Source of the DNA: Purpureocillium takamizusanense
Taxonomy: Eukaryota > Ascomycota > Sordariomycetes > Hypocreales > Ophiocordycipitaceae
Reading direction: 5' to 3'
Length of the DNA: 64,000 nucleotides
NCBI RefSeq assembly: GCF_022605165.1
Contig: NC_063068.1
Span: forward strand, 124,001-188,000
The notes under the pieces are model-generated. The model was not told the origin of the DNA and made no database searches. It saw only the letters and a list, made by a program, of their open reading frames with translations. Shown here piece after piece: positions 22,627 through 32,148 of the stretch; within the stretch, counting starts at the first letter, position 1; each line of letters starts with the position of its first letter. The position numbers were made by a program, and so were the translations under genes.

Positions 22627-25600
22627 CGTGCAAACCAACCCACCCCCGAACGTAGTAGACAGGGGGGGGGCTCCCTGTCTTGTATATTGTAGAAAATGTA
22701 CTGTATTGGACGCAGTTGTGGCTGCAATGGTCTTCATGGCTGGCGGAGGCGTGGGCCTTGAATGCCGGGCGGGGACCGCCACGCGTTTGATCGCCTCGAG
22801 TCCTTCAAGGCAGGGGCCGAGGGAACAGGTCATGTAACTCTGTACGGAGTAATTGGCATGGAATTCCCCCTCCTCGGGATGCTACCTACCTACCTACTGC
22901 AGTTCGCAAAATGTCTCTGGCCTTGGGTAGTTGGGATGATGTGGATTGTGGGGAACGTACATGTCGGATGCCGCGTCTCACGAACGCATATAGGGGTCGC
23001 CCTGGGACCTAATGCCCGGGTTCAGACGGCATGTATGTAAGCGGAACCTTTCTGCCTGCGCGCGCACGCACGATCAGATCCGATGTCTGGGGATAAGGGG
23101 ATATTGCCATCTCGGGACTGCCGGCAGTGAGGCGCGTGGGGGTGGGTGTTTGGGATTTCTGTGATTTTGAGACATCAAAGAGCATCGCAACAACCGCCGT
23201 CGCCTTGCCTACAATGTACCCGCCCAAAACGAGGCTGCGGCCGGACTTGAAGAGCAGAAAGAGAAGCAGCACGCTCGCAAGCCCACCCACTTTCAATGTA
23301 AGGAGAAGCATTACGAGGTACATGCATGCTACTAACTTGCTCCTGGGCGGCCCGGCTAGTCATGACTCCGCGTCGCGGGCGTCGCCGACCCTGGCTGCCC
23401 ACTGTTGCCGCTATCATAGTTACAAGCAAGGCCCATCCCATCCCACACCCCCGCCCAACGATTGGCAATTCTGCTTGGAAGCTTCGCCTAGTGCGAGAGC
23501 TAGTCCCAAGCACAACAGCAAAACCCCCTGCCTTGGCTGGGCCGGGCTGGGCTGGGCTGCCGGTGTGTAGTGGTGCTGCTCCGTTGATGTCGAACCAAGA
23601 CCCTGGCAAGCCTCGCAAGCTTGACGAGCCTCGCTCTCTGTTGCTATCTCCACCAACGTGGAGGAGAGAGAGAGAAAATAGGTACGAGGGATATTCCGAC
23701 GAGCAGCCGCAGTCAAGAGGCGCCGATGGAAGGGCACCCCGATACGGAACCAATTCCGGCGCGCGCACTGACCCCGGACTGGACTCCGTTGCTCGTCCGG
23801 TGTGTTATCGATGATGCGCTGGATGGTTGGCCACCGGCCATCCAAACAAAACAAAAGCATGAACATCGAACCCAAGCGCAGCGCCGCACCGCGTGGGCGC
23901 CCAAGTTAATCTCTGGTTTGTACTCCGTGCGCCGCCCGACATGAACCCAGTCAAGTTGAAGCGCGTACGTAGGTCAACGACGCCCATGTCCGTTGATGTG
24001 GCGGGAGCGCAGCAGCAAGGGAACAAGCACAGGGAACCAAATATTTGATGGAACTCACCGCGGGGAGCAGGACGAATACAGACTCAGTACTGACCCATAT
24101 ATCCGTGTGCGGTGGGTGCTGCTGCACCCCCGATGCGCTTCGGAGCAACGCCGGGGACCTTTTTCCCGCTGCTCACTCAGATCGTTCTATTAGACTTTTT
24201 GGCGGTCCGGTGATTTGCGTCCCTCAGCCATTCTTCCACCATCGCCCCATTTTCGTCGCCGGAGAAATCTTTGTACTATTGTATTTGCAAAGACAAAAAA
24301 GAAAAGGCCGACGTTTTTTGGCTCAATAAGGCGCTCCCTCCATCCTTTGGGAGTTGCCCGCAGCCGCGACGATTTCCAGTGCCAGCCGGCCGTTGGCCGC
24401 CCATCCCCCTTGCGTTATCCGGTATCCGTGTAACTTACGTCGTGAGCCGCGTCTTGCTAAGCATCCACGCATCGGCCCGAGCGTCCTACCTACCGTACCA
24501 TACCAAAAGCGAGACCAAGACCCCAAGCCTTGTTAGCTAGAGGTGGATCAACGCGTGGCGACTGGCACTGCTACGCGAGCGGGCCCCATCTCCGCTCGGT
24601 TCAATTCTTGAGGAACGTCCCTGCGCCTCTTTTTCTGCGTCTCGGTACTAGTCCCAACGCCTCCCGCTACGCACAGATTATCGGTGGATATCGATATCGA
24701 ACGTTGTCGGGGGGTCCGTCCCTTTGGCCTGGAAATGGTAGTGCCACAGTGCTGGGTGCCCTCATGTTGTTTGCGTGGTGCGCAGCGACTTATACTATGA
24801 ACAAGCATCGTTGGAGTTGGTATTTGCAGACTCGCAAACTTCGGCAACTTCCGCCACTCCATCACTTGTGTGCCTCACGCAAAAGCCTTCCTTTTTTACT
24901 CTTGGTAACCCATTGACACCTCTGTTGGTCGTCATGAGGGCTCGAGCGCCCTGCGGCGTTGTGAATATCGGGGGGGGCTCCACTGCCCGCGACCAACACA
25001 ACATCTCGGGAACGCCTCGTGTTACCAACCGGCCATTTGTTCCTGCGGGCCACGACGTAATGTTCCGTGCCACACGACAGCAGCAGAACCCCATGCGCGG
25101 GGGCCGGCGTCATGGAGCGCCCTCGCGTTGAACCACCAACGTGTTGTATGTACGAGGGTTCGACGCACATCACCTCACTCCCGTCAACAGGTTGATGACA
25201 TGCGTGTAGGGATCGAGATGATCAGCGATGTGGTGGGTCCGTTTCAGGAGCCCAGCCTCGTCTCACGCAACGTGTAGGACTTCCCATCGTGCGCATCCTC
25301 AGCGAAAGCTGTGCAGAGGGTGTAGCAATTCTCACGGAAACCGTCTCTCTCAATCTGCTTCTCATCTCACCCTCGCACACGTACAATACTACTTGGGGTC
25401 TGCTCGTAATCTCCCTACGCTGCGGCCAGTGACTCCGGGCTTGGAAATGTGCCTCGCCATCCGCACGTCGATCTCGGCCGTGCGATGCAACGTGCTCCCG
25501 ATCATGTTCGAGATAGATAGCTAGGATACCGTCGGCGTGTGGCTGTCGCTGATTCGTGTGGGTGAGGTCGAAAATGAGGCTGTCTGCAACGAGCGACAGC

Positions 25601-26348
25601 ATCCAATAGCTCATACCCCATGCCCTCCATGAAGAAAAACCTCCTCGCGACCTTCCTCTCCGATGCACGTTGGCGCAAAAATATTACTCAATGGTCTACA
25701 GGGGGGGCTGCAAGTCCTGGTCTGCAAGCAAGTTTCAAGGCGTTCACAAGCTGCCGGACAGCAATGGCGATTCCACTTGACCAGCGTCTCGTGCTGATGA
25801 ACCTCCCCCCCGCACGGAGGAGAACTAGCCAAACGTCCCTTGTAGCCTGCGAAACCGGTGCGATGTTTTAAAAAATCTGGGGCAGAGTTTAAATAGCAAA
25901 CGGCACCGGGAGCAAACCGGAAGGGAGACCAATGGAGCCGCCCGGCAAAGGAAAGAGGTCCAGCTCTGAAACGTCCTACGCCACAGCGTGGCCTATATAC
26001 AGAACGTGGTCTCCCGCGAGCGGGTTCAAAACCGTGTGTGGGCGGGGGTACGAAACAAGCGATCGAAAAACACTTACTAAGTTAGTTGTGTGCTGCATCG
26101 GCGTCTCACAAGACCAGAAACATCCCACAGTCTCAAGGCATTGGGTTAAGGGATTTGTCGGCCGGCTCTCCCGCGCATGAAGAAAGCCAGGAGATGCTTC
26201 TGCCGTACATGTAGTCATGTTCCGTTTGCTTCTGCAATCTCTGCCAAATAAAACAAAGCTTCGTGATGCCGACATTTCTCCTTTGAGAGAACAGTTGGTT
26301 CCGTGAATATGACTTCTCGCGCGGCCGCGGACCCGTACGACGGCGACA

Positions 26349-27661
26349 ATGAAGGCCGTTGGTCCTTTGCCCGAAGGTGCGCAGCGAAAGCCTGACCTTG
26401 CTACTACCAACGATCATGTACCAACTAAGCACAAAATCAGGCGGCGAGCGGCCCATGGCAAGCTGCGACGCCGCATCTCGCGCAGGGAAAAGACGTCGAA
26501 CGACGCGAATAGTGACTCAGAGTGCGAAAATGATGCTTCCACGAGGTCACATGCTCAACGGAGGCGATGCGTCCGCTTACCCGATGCTCCAAAACTGCCT
26601 GCACAGAAGTCAAGCAGTAGCGAGTCTAAGTCGGGCTCTGTGTCTGATGCCTCCTCAGATTCAGACTCGGGCCCAGAAACGACTACATCGCGGGGCCTAG
26701 TCTCATCCACGCAGGCCAGCAATACGTTAACCGGTTCCATGCGCATCTTACCCAGCTCGGTGAGCCAAGTATCCTCACAACAGTCGATACCAAGCACTGC
26801 GCCATCGCTTCAGAATCCGAGTTCGCGATTTGTTCCTTCCCCATCAGATACAAAGACATTTGCCGGGGTACCAGGGAACTTCTTCGAAACATCGTCGACC
26901 TCGACCCTGATCACGGTCACAAAAACACCCACAGCCACGGAAGCAGCCAGCGTCCCATCTACTGGTATAGGCACGTCCACAGGGACACAGGAGCCAGCAA
27001 TTCCCACGAGCAACAAAGCTGAGAGCCAAGCGAGCGGAACCGCAACTGACAGGGCAGCCATTTCTGGAGGCAGCAGTCCGTCTGGGCTGAGTGCCGGCGC
27101 CGATGCCGGCATCGTGGTTGGAACTATGGGTATGGACGCTTTCCAGCGACTTTTCTACTTCTTGCGTCTCGCTGACCACCTACATACTGCGTTGCAGCTT
27201 TTGTGGCTATTTTACTGTTGCTGGGCATCTGCTGCTACAAGCGGAAAAGGAGCGGGCGACGCAACTTTGACCGTCTTGGCGACGACAAGACCCCTGCGCG
27301 ACGAGTGTCTGAAACGGTTCTCGTCGATGGTTACATGCGCGCCGTCTACGCAGACGAAGAGCAGAACGGCCCGGCGCGCGTCAGGCTGCAGCAGAGCACG
27401 ACCGATCCTCCCCCCACAGGTGTGACATCGCCGTCGCCTCCAAGCTCACGGTGGGGATTGCAGGATGAAGAACTAGGGCCCGAGCACCAGCAAACCTCAG
27501 GGCTTCACCCTCCCGGTCAGGTTCACATCGACAGACCTCGCGTGCAATCTACAGTGCCGACGGAGGTGACGGACACGACGGAGAGTTCCTGGAGGACGTG
27601 GCAAGTAGACCAAAGCAGAGCAACGCAAAGGAAAGACAGGAAACGATCTATGTTCTTCTGA
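26349..27661 (+). CDS. Single-pass membrane protein with Ser/Thr-rich ectodomain
   Basis: Exons 26349-27129 and 27198-27661 with a 68-bp intron (27130-27197, GTATGG donor, TGCAG acceptor, phase 1) encode 414 residues. The intron falls at the edge of the membrane segment and its removal joins GIVVGTM to AFVAILLLLGICCYKRKR, a textbook transmembrane helix followed by a basic stop-transfer. Before it is a Ser/Thr-rich stalk with many TST repeats; after it is a cytoplasmic tail of about 145 residues with proline-rich patches. This architecture matches Mid2/Wsc-like fungal surface sensors and related proteins of unknown role. The N terminus (RRRAAHGKLRRRISRREK) is very basic and no signal peptide is seen, so an upstream signal-bearing exon may be missing from this model. 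Confidence 0.72.
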
Positions 27662-27867
27662 GGAAGTTTTGCTCGCGAGTAATACTTGTTTGGTCATTGC
27701 AGAACCTTGTACTTTACGTCACCGAGTACAGGCATAGTAGCATGAGGATACGGGCTGTTCAACGTCGTTGCATAATTAGAGACGGGTCTTCGAGGGGAAC
27801 TCAGAAAGTATACATGAAAACTTCGACGTATGCCTCACTTCCCGTTTCTGCTTGAGGCAATGTGGAT

Positions 27868-28322
27868 CTAGCTTCGCCACTCCTCGTCCAACACCGTGAG
27901 GGCCGCATATCCTCCCGTCTTAATAGTTTCAGTGTCAACCACCATGATGGCCAAGAATCGGCACCGCTCCGTCGCGCTGTTGTTATCCCCCACGGTATGG
28001 TGGCATCCAGGGAGCTCCATGAATGTCTGCTCCGGCCCGTATACCCTGGGCGGGTTTCCATTCATTCCGCTGAGCATCTCGCCCTCTTGGATGAGAGCGA
28101 CCACCTGTGCCCCTCCGTGTCTGTGGGGAGGCGTCCAGCCGCCAGGCGGGAGCTCGAGTTGGAGGCCGATGATGGACTTGCCGGGGCAGTTGGCGAGCTC
28201 ATAGTCAAAGGCGACCTTGACTGTCTCGCGGGGGCGGGTTCTGAGGGTGGAGAGGCCGTGTTAGCAGAACAGCACACAAGGCGGTTCAGGCTCACGACTT
28301 ACAACTGCTTGTTGTCGGACAT
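27868..28322 (-). CDS. Small single-domain cupin protein
   Basis: A 20-nt first exon (28322-28303) and a second exon (28240-27868) joined over a 62-bp intron (GTAAGT donor, CTCAG acceptor, phase 2) give 130 residues. The second exon carries the cupin motif PPGGWTPPHRHGGAQVVALIQEGEM followed by GPEQTFMELPGCHHTVGDN, with the histidines expected to bind a metal. This is a cupin_2-type protein; such proteins act as small dioxygenases, isomerases or binding proteins, and the substrate is not predictable. Because the first exon codes only seven residues, a model lacking it would start inside the domain. The AG-rich 5' flank contains GTGCGTGCGT and GAGAGAGA runs. Confidence 0.8.
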
Positions 28323-29279
28323 GGTTGCGGCGTGTGCGCGTGCGTGCGTGCGTGAGTGAGAGAGAGAGAGTCTTCAGGAAGATGCGAGTGAGAAGTTGAT
28401 GTTTTTGAGTTTGTACCACAAGACCGCCGCTTTGTGGCCTTGACGAGAGGTGTCTTTTATAGTTCTAGTGTCAAGTACAATTTGACATCGACCTTCCATG
28501 CGTAGGATCATTCATGACTTCATGGTCCGACTCAGTCCAAGTCAGATGACGTGGAAGTACTCCACGAAGATGCCGACCGACTGCCGACCCCTTGACAGAT
28601 TTCCCCTTCCATAGACAGTGCTGGCAACATGTGAGGATATTTCTGTTGGGTGCCGGCTTGCCGGGTACCCGAGACGGCTACCCGTTTGGCCCAGGCCCAC
28701 TACCGCCTGATGAAAGCGCGGGAGACACGGCCCCACACCGGGTCGGAGGGGACGCCCCGCCCTTCCCGAGCGGCCCGAGTACATGAGGCTACCTGCAATG
28801 GCACGAGATATACGGCGGATGCCAAGTCGCTGTCTGTATTCGGGTCGGACACCGGTTCTTGGCAGCGAGACATCCCCGCGTCTCGCTGCATAAGCTGACC
28901 TTGACCCGAAGCCATGTCACGCCCAAGCTGTCCATTCCATGTAATGGACAGAGAAGGAGTCAGTTGGTACCAGTCGTGAAGTGCACACGACGAGGCGGTT
29001 GCTGGATAGTAGAAGAGTACCCCTCTCGTAACGCCTGCTAGGTGGCCGCGACCCGATGCAGTTTGAGTTTGACCCGAACGCCATGTCGCATCGATGGCGG
29101 TTGCCCAACAAGTGACGGAGTACTTAACGGGGTGTGTCGTCGACTGATGCGTCAGCTCCAAGGGTTGGCATGAAACTGCCCATCATTATCCACGACGACG
29201 ACAACGACGAATGAACACGAGCCCTCAACAAGACCAAAAAAAGACAATAGCATAGCATTTGCCCCAACCCAGCCCCAGC
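28323..29279. other. Divergent intergenic region
   Basis: About 950 bp between the divergent starts of the cupin and the oxidoreductase. It has a GT/GA-rich run at 28333-28370 near the cupin start. No gene is supported. Confidence 0.5.
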
Positions 29280-30233
29280 ATGAAGGCCGTTCAGATCCTC
29301 GGCGACAAGTCCGCCCCATCCGTGGTCCTCAACGACAACATGCCCCAGCCAACGGCCACCGGCAGCGACATCCTCATCCGCGTGCACGCCGCTGGGGTCA
29401 CAGCCGACGAGGTCTCCTGGCCCGAAGTCTACAACACGCGCAACCGCATCCCCGGCCATGACATCTCGGGCGTCGTCAGCGCGTTGGGCCCATCCTACGC
29501 CGGCCCACTCGCCGTTGGCGACGATGTCTTCGCCATGCTCGCCGCCGACGCGAGCCAGGGGGGCCAAGCCGAGTACGCGGTCGCCTCGCCGGCCGAAGTC
29601 ACGAGGAAGCCCGCGGCCATTTCGCACGCCCAGGCGGCGGCGCTGCCCATCCCCGCGCTGACGGCGTGGGAGGCCATCTTCCAGCATGCCAAACTTGAAA
29701 AGGGCGCCAGGGTGCTCGTCACGGGCGCGTCGGGCGCTGTCGGCGTGCAGCTCGTGCAGCTCGCAAAGCAGCTTCTGGGCGCAGAGGTGATTGCGCTGGC
29801 GTCTTCGCGCAACCATTCGTTCGTCGAGGAGCTCGGCGCCAGTAGAGTCGTCGACTACAACGCTACTGACTGGGAAGACGCAGTCGACAGCGTCGATGCT
29901 GTGTTTGACACGGTAGGCGGTGAAACGCTCGCCAAGGCGTCAAAGACGGTCAGGGACGGCGGCGCCGTGGTCACGGTGGCGGATCCACCTCCCCCGTGGG
30001 CTTCTGGCAAGGCGAAGCCAGAGCTCAGCGAGGCAAAGCCCCATGTAAACTGGGTATACTTTGTCGTCACGGCTTCCGGCGAGAATTTGGGCAAAGTTGC
30101 GGAACTGTTACAGACAGGCTCCGTCAAGCCGCTCAAGGTGACGGAGTTTCCCATCGACAAGGCTGTCGAAGCGTGGGAGTTTGGACGGCAACGAGGTAGA
30201 TCTGGCAAAGTGGTGATAACTTTTGTGTCGTAA
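29280..30233 (+). CDS. MDR-family quinone oxidoreductase-like enzyme (zinc-independent)
   Basis: Intronless gene for 317 residues, starting at the ATG at 29280. It shows the medium-chain dehydrogenase/reductase layout: an N-terminal catalytic half with IRVHAAGVTADEVSW and PGHDISGVV, then the NADPH-binding Rossmann half with VLVTGASGAVGVQLVQLAK and VFDTVGGETL. The structural and catalytic zinc ligands of alcohol dehydrogenases are absent, which points to the quinone oxidoreductase/enoyl-reductase branch that reduces C=C bonds of quinones or enones with NADPH in the cytosol. Its stop lies 43 bp from the stop of the convergent zinc-cluster gene, so the transcripts probably overlap at their 3' ends. 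The natural substrate is unknown. Confidence 0.87.
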   Translation: MKAVQILGDKSAPSVVLNDNMPQPTATGSDILIRVHAAGVTADEVSWPEVYNTRNRIPGHDISGVVSALGPSYAGPLAVGDDVFAMLAADASQGGQAEYAVASPAEVTRKPAAISHAQAAALPIPALTAWEAIFQHAKLEKGARVLVTGASGAVGVQLVQLAKQLLGAEVIALASSRNHSFVEELGASRVVDYNATDWEDAVDSVDAVFDTVGGETLAKASKTVRDGGAVVTVADPPPPWASGKAKPELSEAKPHVNWVYFVVTASGENLGKVAELLQTGSVKPLKVTEFPIDKAVEAWEFGRQRGRSGKVVITFVS

Positions 30234-30276
30234 TGTTGGACGCTTATTTATTCGAAGCAAAAGGTCATCGAATGGT

Positions 30277-32148
30277 TCAGATGATAATCTCGCCAAAGCC
30301 TGCATCGGTGAGCAGCATGTCCAAGTCATCCACAGAGCCTCCAGAGCCCGTATTGTCCGTGTGCGAGACCCCATCGCCCAGGCTCTGCGTCAATGCTCCC
30401 AGCGGGTCTGTAATGAGGTTTCCGGCCCTATCACGGTTCGCAAACACCGCCTTAGCCATGAGCCTCATCTCACCGGACCACTTGCATGCTTGTGGCCACA
30501 CCCCTTCAAACGCCCGCAGGATACCGAGAAACACGCGCACACGGTCTCGCGCATGGGCAAAGTCGTCGTCACGGAGGAGGAGCTCGCACGCGGACATGTG
30601 TGTCGCCATCGCCATGGAGCCCATGCACATGACGAAGGGGCTATGCGACGTTGGGGTTGCGGGCACCGTCAGGAGGTCGATGAAAGCAATAGCTGCACGG
30701 ATGGCCTTGTGCGTGTGCTTGTCGTGGTGCTTCTCTTCCGGCGCCAAAACTTCTGCCGGTAGAGGCGGCGCGTACTTGGAGCATAGCAATTCCATCGTGC
30801 TGTAGTGGAGGAGCGACCTCGGCCTGTGTAGGTGAGTCGCCACACTGCATCTGTTAGCATTCTGTAACCAGGGGCGGTCACGAGACGAGTGAGACCCAAC
30901 ATACGTATTAATCACCATGTGCGCCCGAAAGAGCACCTCGTCGACGGACCCGTTGGGGCGGACGGGATCCCTCTTGCTCTGCGGTAGGTGCAGGTCCCAG
31001 CTCATGATATTCGCCTCGGCGTTCTTGACCAGGGCTACCGGAGATCCTCCCATGACGTCTCCGGCCGCTAGCGTGGTCCCCAAGATGCGAGCCGCGTCGA
31101 TGAGGTACGTAAAGGAGGAGAACGGAACGTCTACCTCGTCGAAACCTCGGTCTTCGTAATCCAAAAGCGTGCGCGGGCACGCGATATTCTGGCTTGTGTC
31201 AGGGTGTACCAACAGAAACGAACTCGCAAGACTTACCCCGTCAATGTAGTCTGCTTCTTCCCCAGGCAGGTTCACGTCCGCGTCGACGCTCCAGAGATCA
31301 AAGGTGGGCTGGTGACGAATGCCAGCAAATAGAGCATCAATGACATAGAGGTCCCACCAAGTCCGTCGCCAACATTCCTCCACGACTGGGTTACCTTGAC
31401 CGTGTCGTATTGAAAAGGCCTTCCGGTTCATGTGAATCGCCAGGGCCATCGATTTGGCCAGCCCCAAGGTTGCTTCCGCCCGCTCGTTGTCGCCGCTCCA
31501 CTCCAGTACCAGGGCAAAGAGCATGAGGGCCTGCACAGAGAATCCCCCCCGTGGTAGTTGCCGCTGCAGTGACTGCTCAGTGCCTCGTCTGTACGCTTGC
31601 GATCGCCCATCGCGGAGATACAGGGACCCAATCAGGGCCATGACTGACAGCAAGTCCGCAACCGAGGCGGGGTCCCGTTGCAGCTGAGAAATGAAGGGAA
31701 TCTTTGGAAGTACAAACGGATGGCCGGGGAAGAAGCGGGAATAGAATGCATCAATAGCGGAGCTGACCTCGACGGAGACGTTGGGGGTGAAAGGCTGTGA
31801 GGAAGCATCTGGTCGCCGGTTCATCGATGGTCCCTGCTGCGTCATGGCAGAGACACCGGCTAAGTCGGTCGTGGGTATGGCATCGTAACCGTCCTCATGC
31901 TGGTCTTGGGGCTCCGGCGCCGAACTCTCCAAGACCTTTGGAGCCTTCCGGCGACTCCGTCGCACGTTGGTGTACATGCAACGCTTGGCAAGTGCGCGGC
32001 ATCGGGAGCACACTGGCTGAGCGGCGTCGCAGCGAAGATGCTGACTGCGGCAGGCGGTGCAAGCAATCGTCACTCGACCGTTTTGCCTCCATCCCTGGCG
32101 AGGCACTCCGGCCCGATCGAGTGTGTCCTGGCTGCCGTCCTCGTCCAT
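30277..32148 (-). CDS. Zn2Cys6 transcription factor with fungal-specific domain
   Basis: Three exons (32148-31237, 31188-30905, 30850-30277) encode 589 residues. Both introns (48 and 54 bp) are multiples of three and contain no stop, so the frame reads straight through them. They are called because each has a good donor (GTAAGT, GTATGT), a branch site (CTGAC, CTAAC) and a CAG acceptor, and because removal joins ADYIDG to NIACPRTLL and MVINT to CSVATHLHRPRSLL, typical middle-domain segments. The zinc cluster is complete: C30, C33, C40, C47, C50, C57. The fungal_trans region includes EECWRRTWWDLYVIDALFA and DVNLPGEE. It should be a nuclear regulator. The convergent oxidoreductase is a possible target by position only. 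Confidence 0.88.
   Translation of the reverse strand: MDEDGSQDTLDRAGVPRQGWRQNGRVTIACTACRSQHLRCDAAQPVCSRCRALAKRCMYTNVRRSRRKAPKVLESSAPEPQDQHEDGYDAIPTTDLAGVSAMTQQGPSMNRRPDASSQPFTPNVSVEVSSAIDAFYSRFFPGHPFVLPKIPFISQLQRDPASVADLLSVMALIGSLYLRDGRSQAYRRGTEQSLQRQLPRGGFSVQALMLFALVLEWSGDNERAEATLGLAKSMALAIHMNRKAFSIRHGQGNPVVEECWRRTWWDLYVIDALFAGIRHQPTFDLWSVDADVNLPGEEADYIDGVSLASSFLLVHPDTSQNIACPRTLLDYEDRGFDEVDVPFSSFTYLIDAARILGTTLAAGDVMGGSPVALVKNAEANIMSWDLHLPQSKRDPVRPNGSVDEVLFRAHMVINTYVGSHSSRDRPWLQNANRCSVATHLHRPRSLLHYSTMELLCSKYAPPLPAEVLAPEEKHHDKHTHKAIRAAIAFIDLLTVPATPTSHSPFVMCMGSMAMATHMSACELLLRDDDFAHARDRVRVFLGILRAFEGVWPQACKWSGEMRLMAKAVFANRDRAGNLITDPLGALTQSLGDGVSHTDNTGSGGSVDDLDMLLTDAGFGEIII

Larger units (their letters stand above)
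21517..26348. other. 4.8 kb region without a supported gene
   Basis: This lies between the divergent starts of the ankyrin gene and the membrane-protein gene. It holds CA/GT dinucleotide tracts, a poly-C run, GATG repeats and pyrimidine-rich stretches. The frames in it overlap on both strands and carry no domain or splice support. It could include a very long 5' untranslated region of the ankyrin gene, or a non-coding RNA. Confidence 0.5.
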
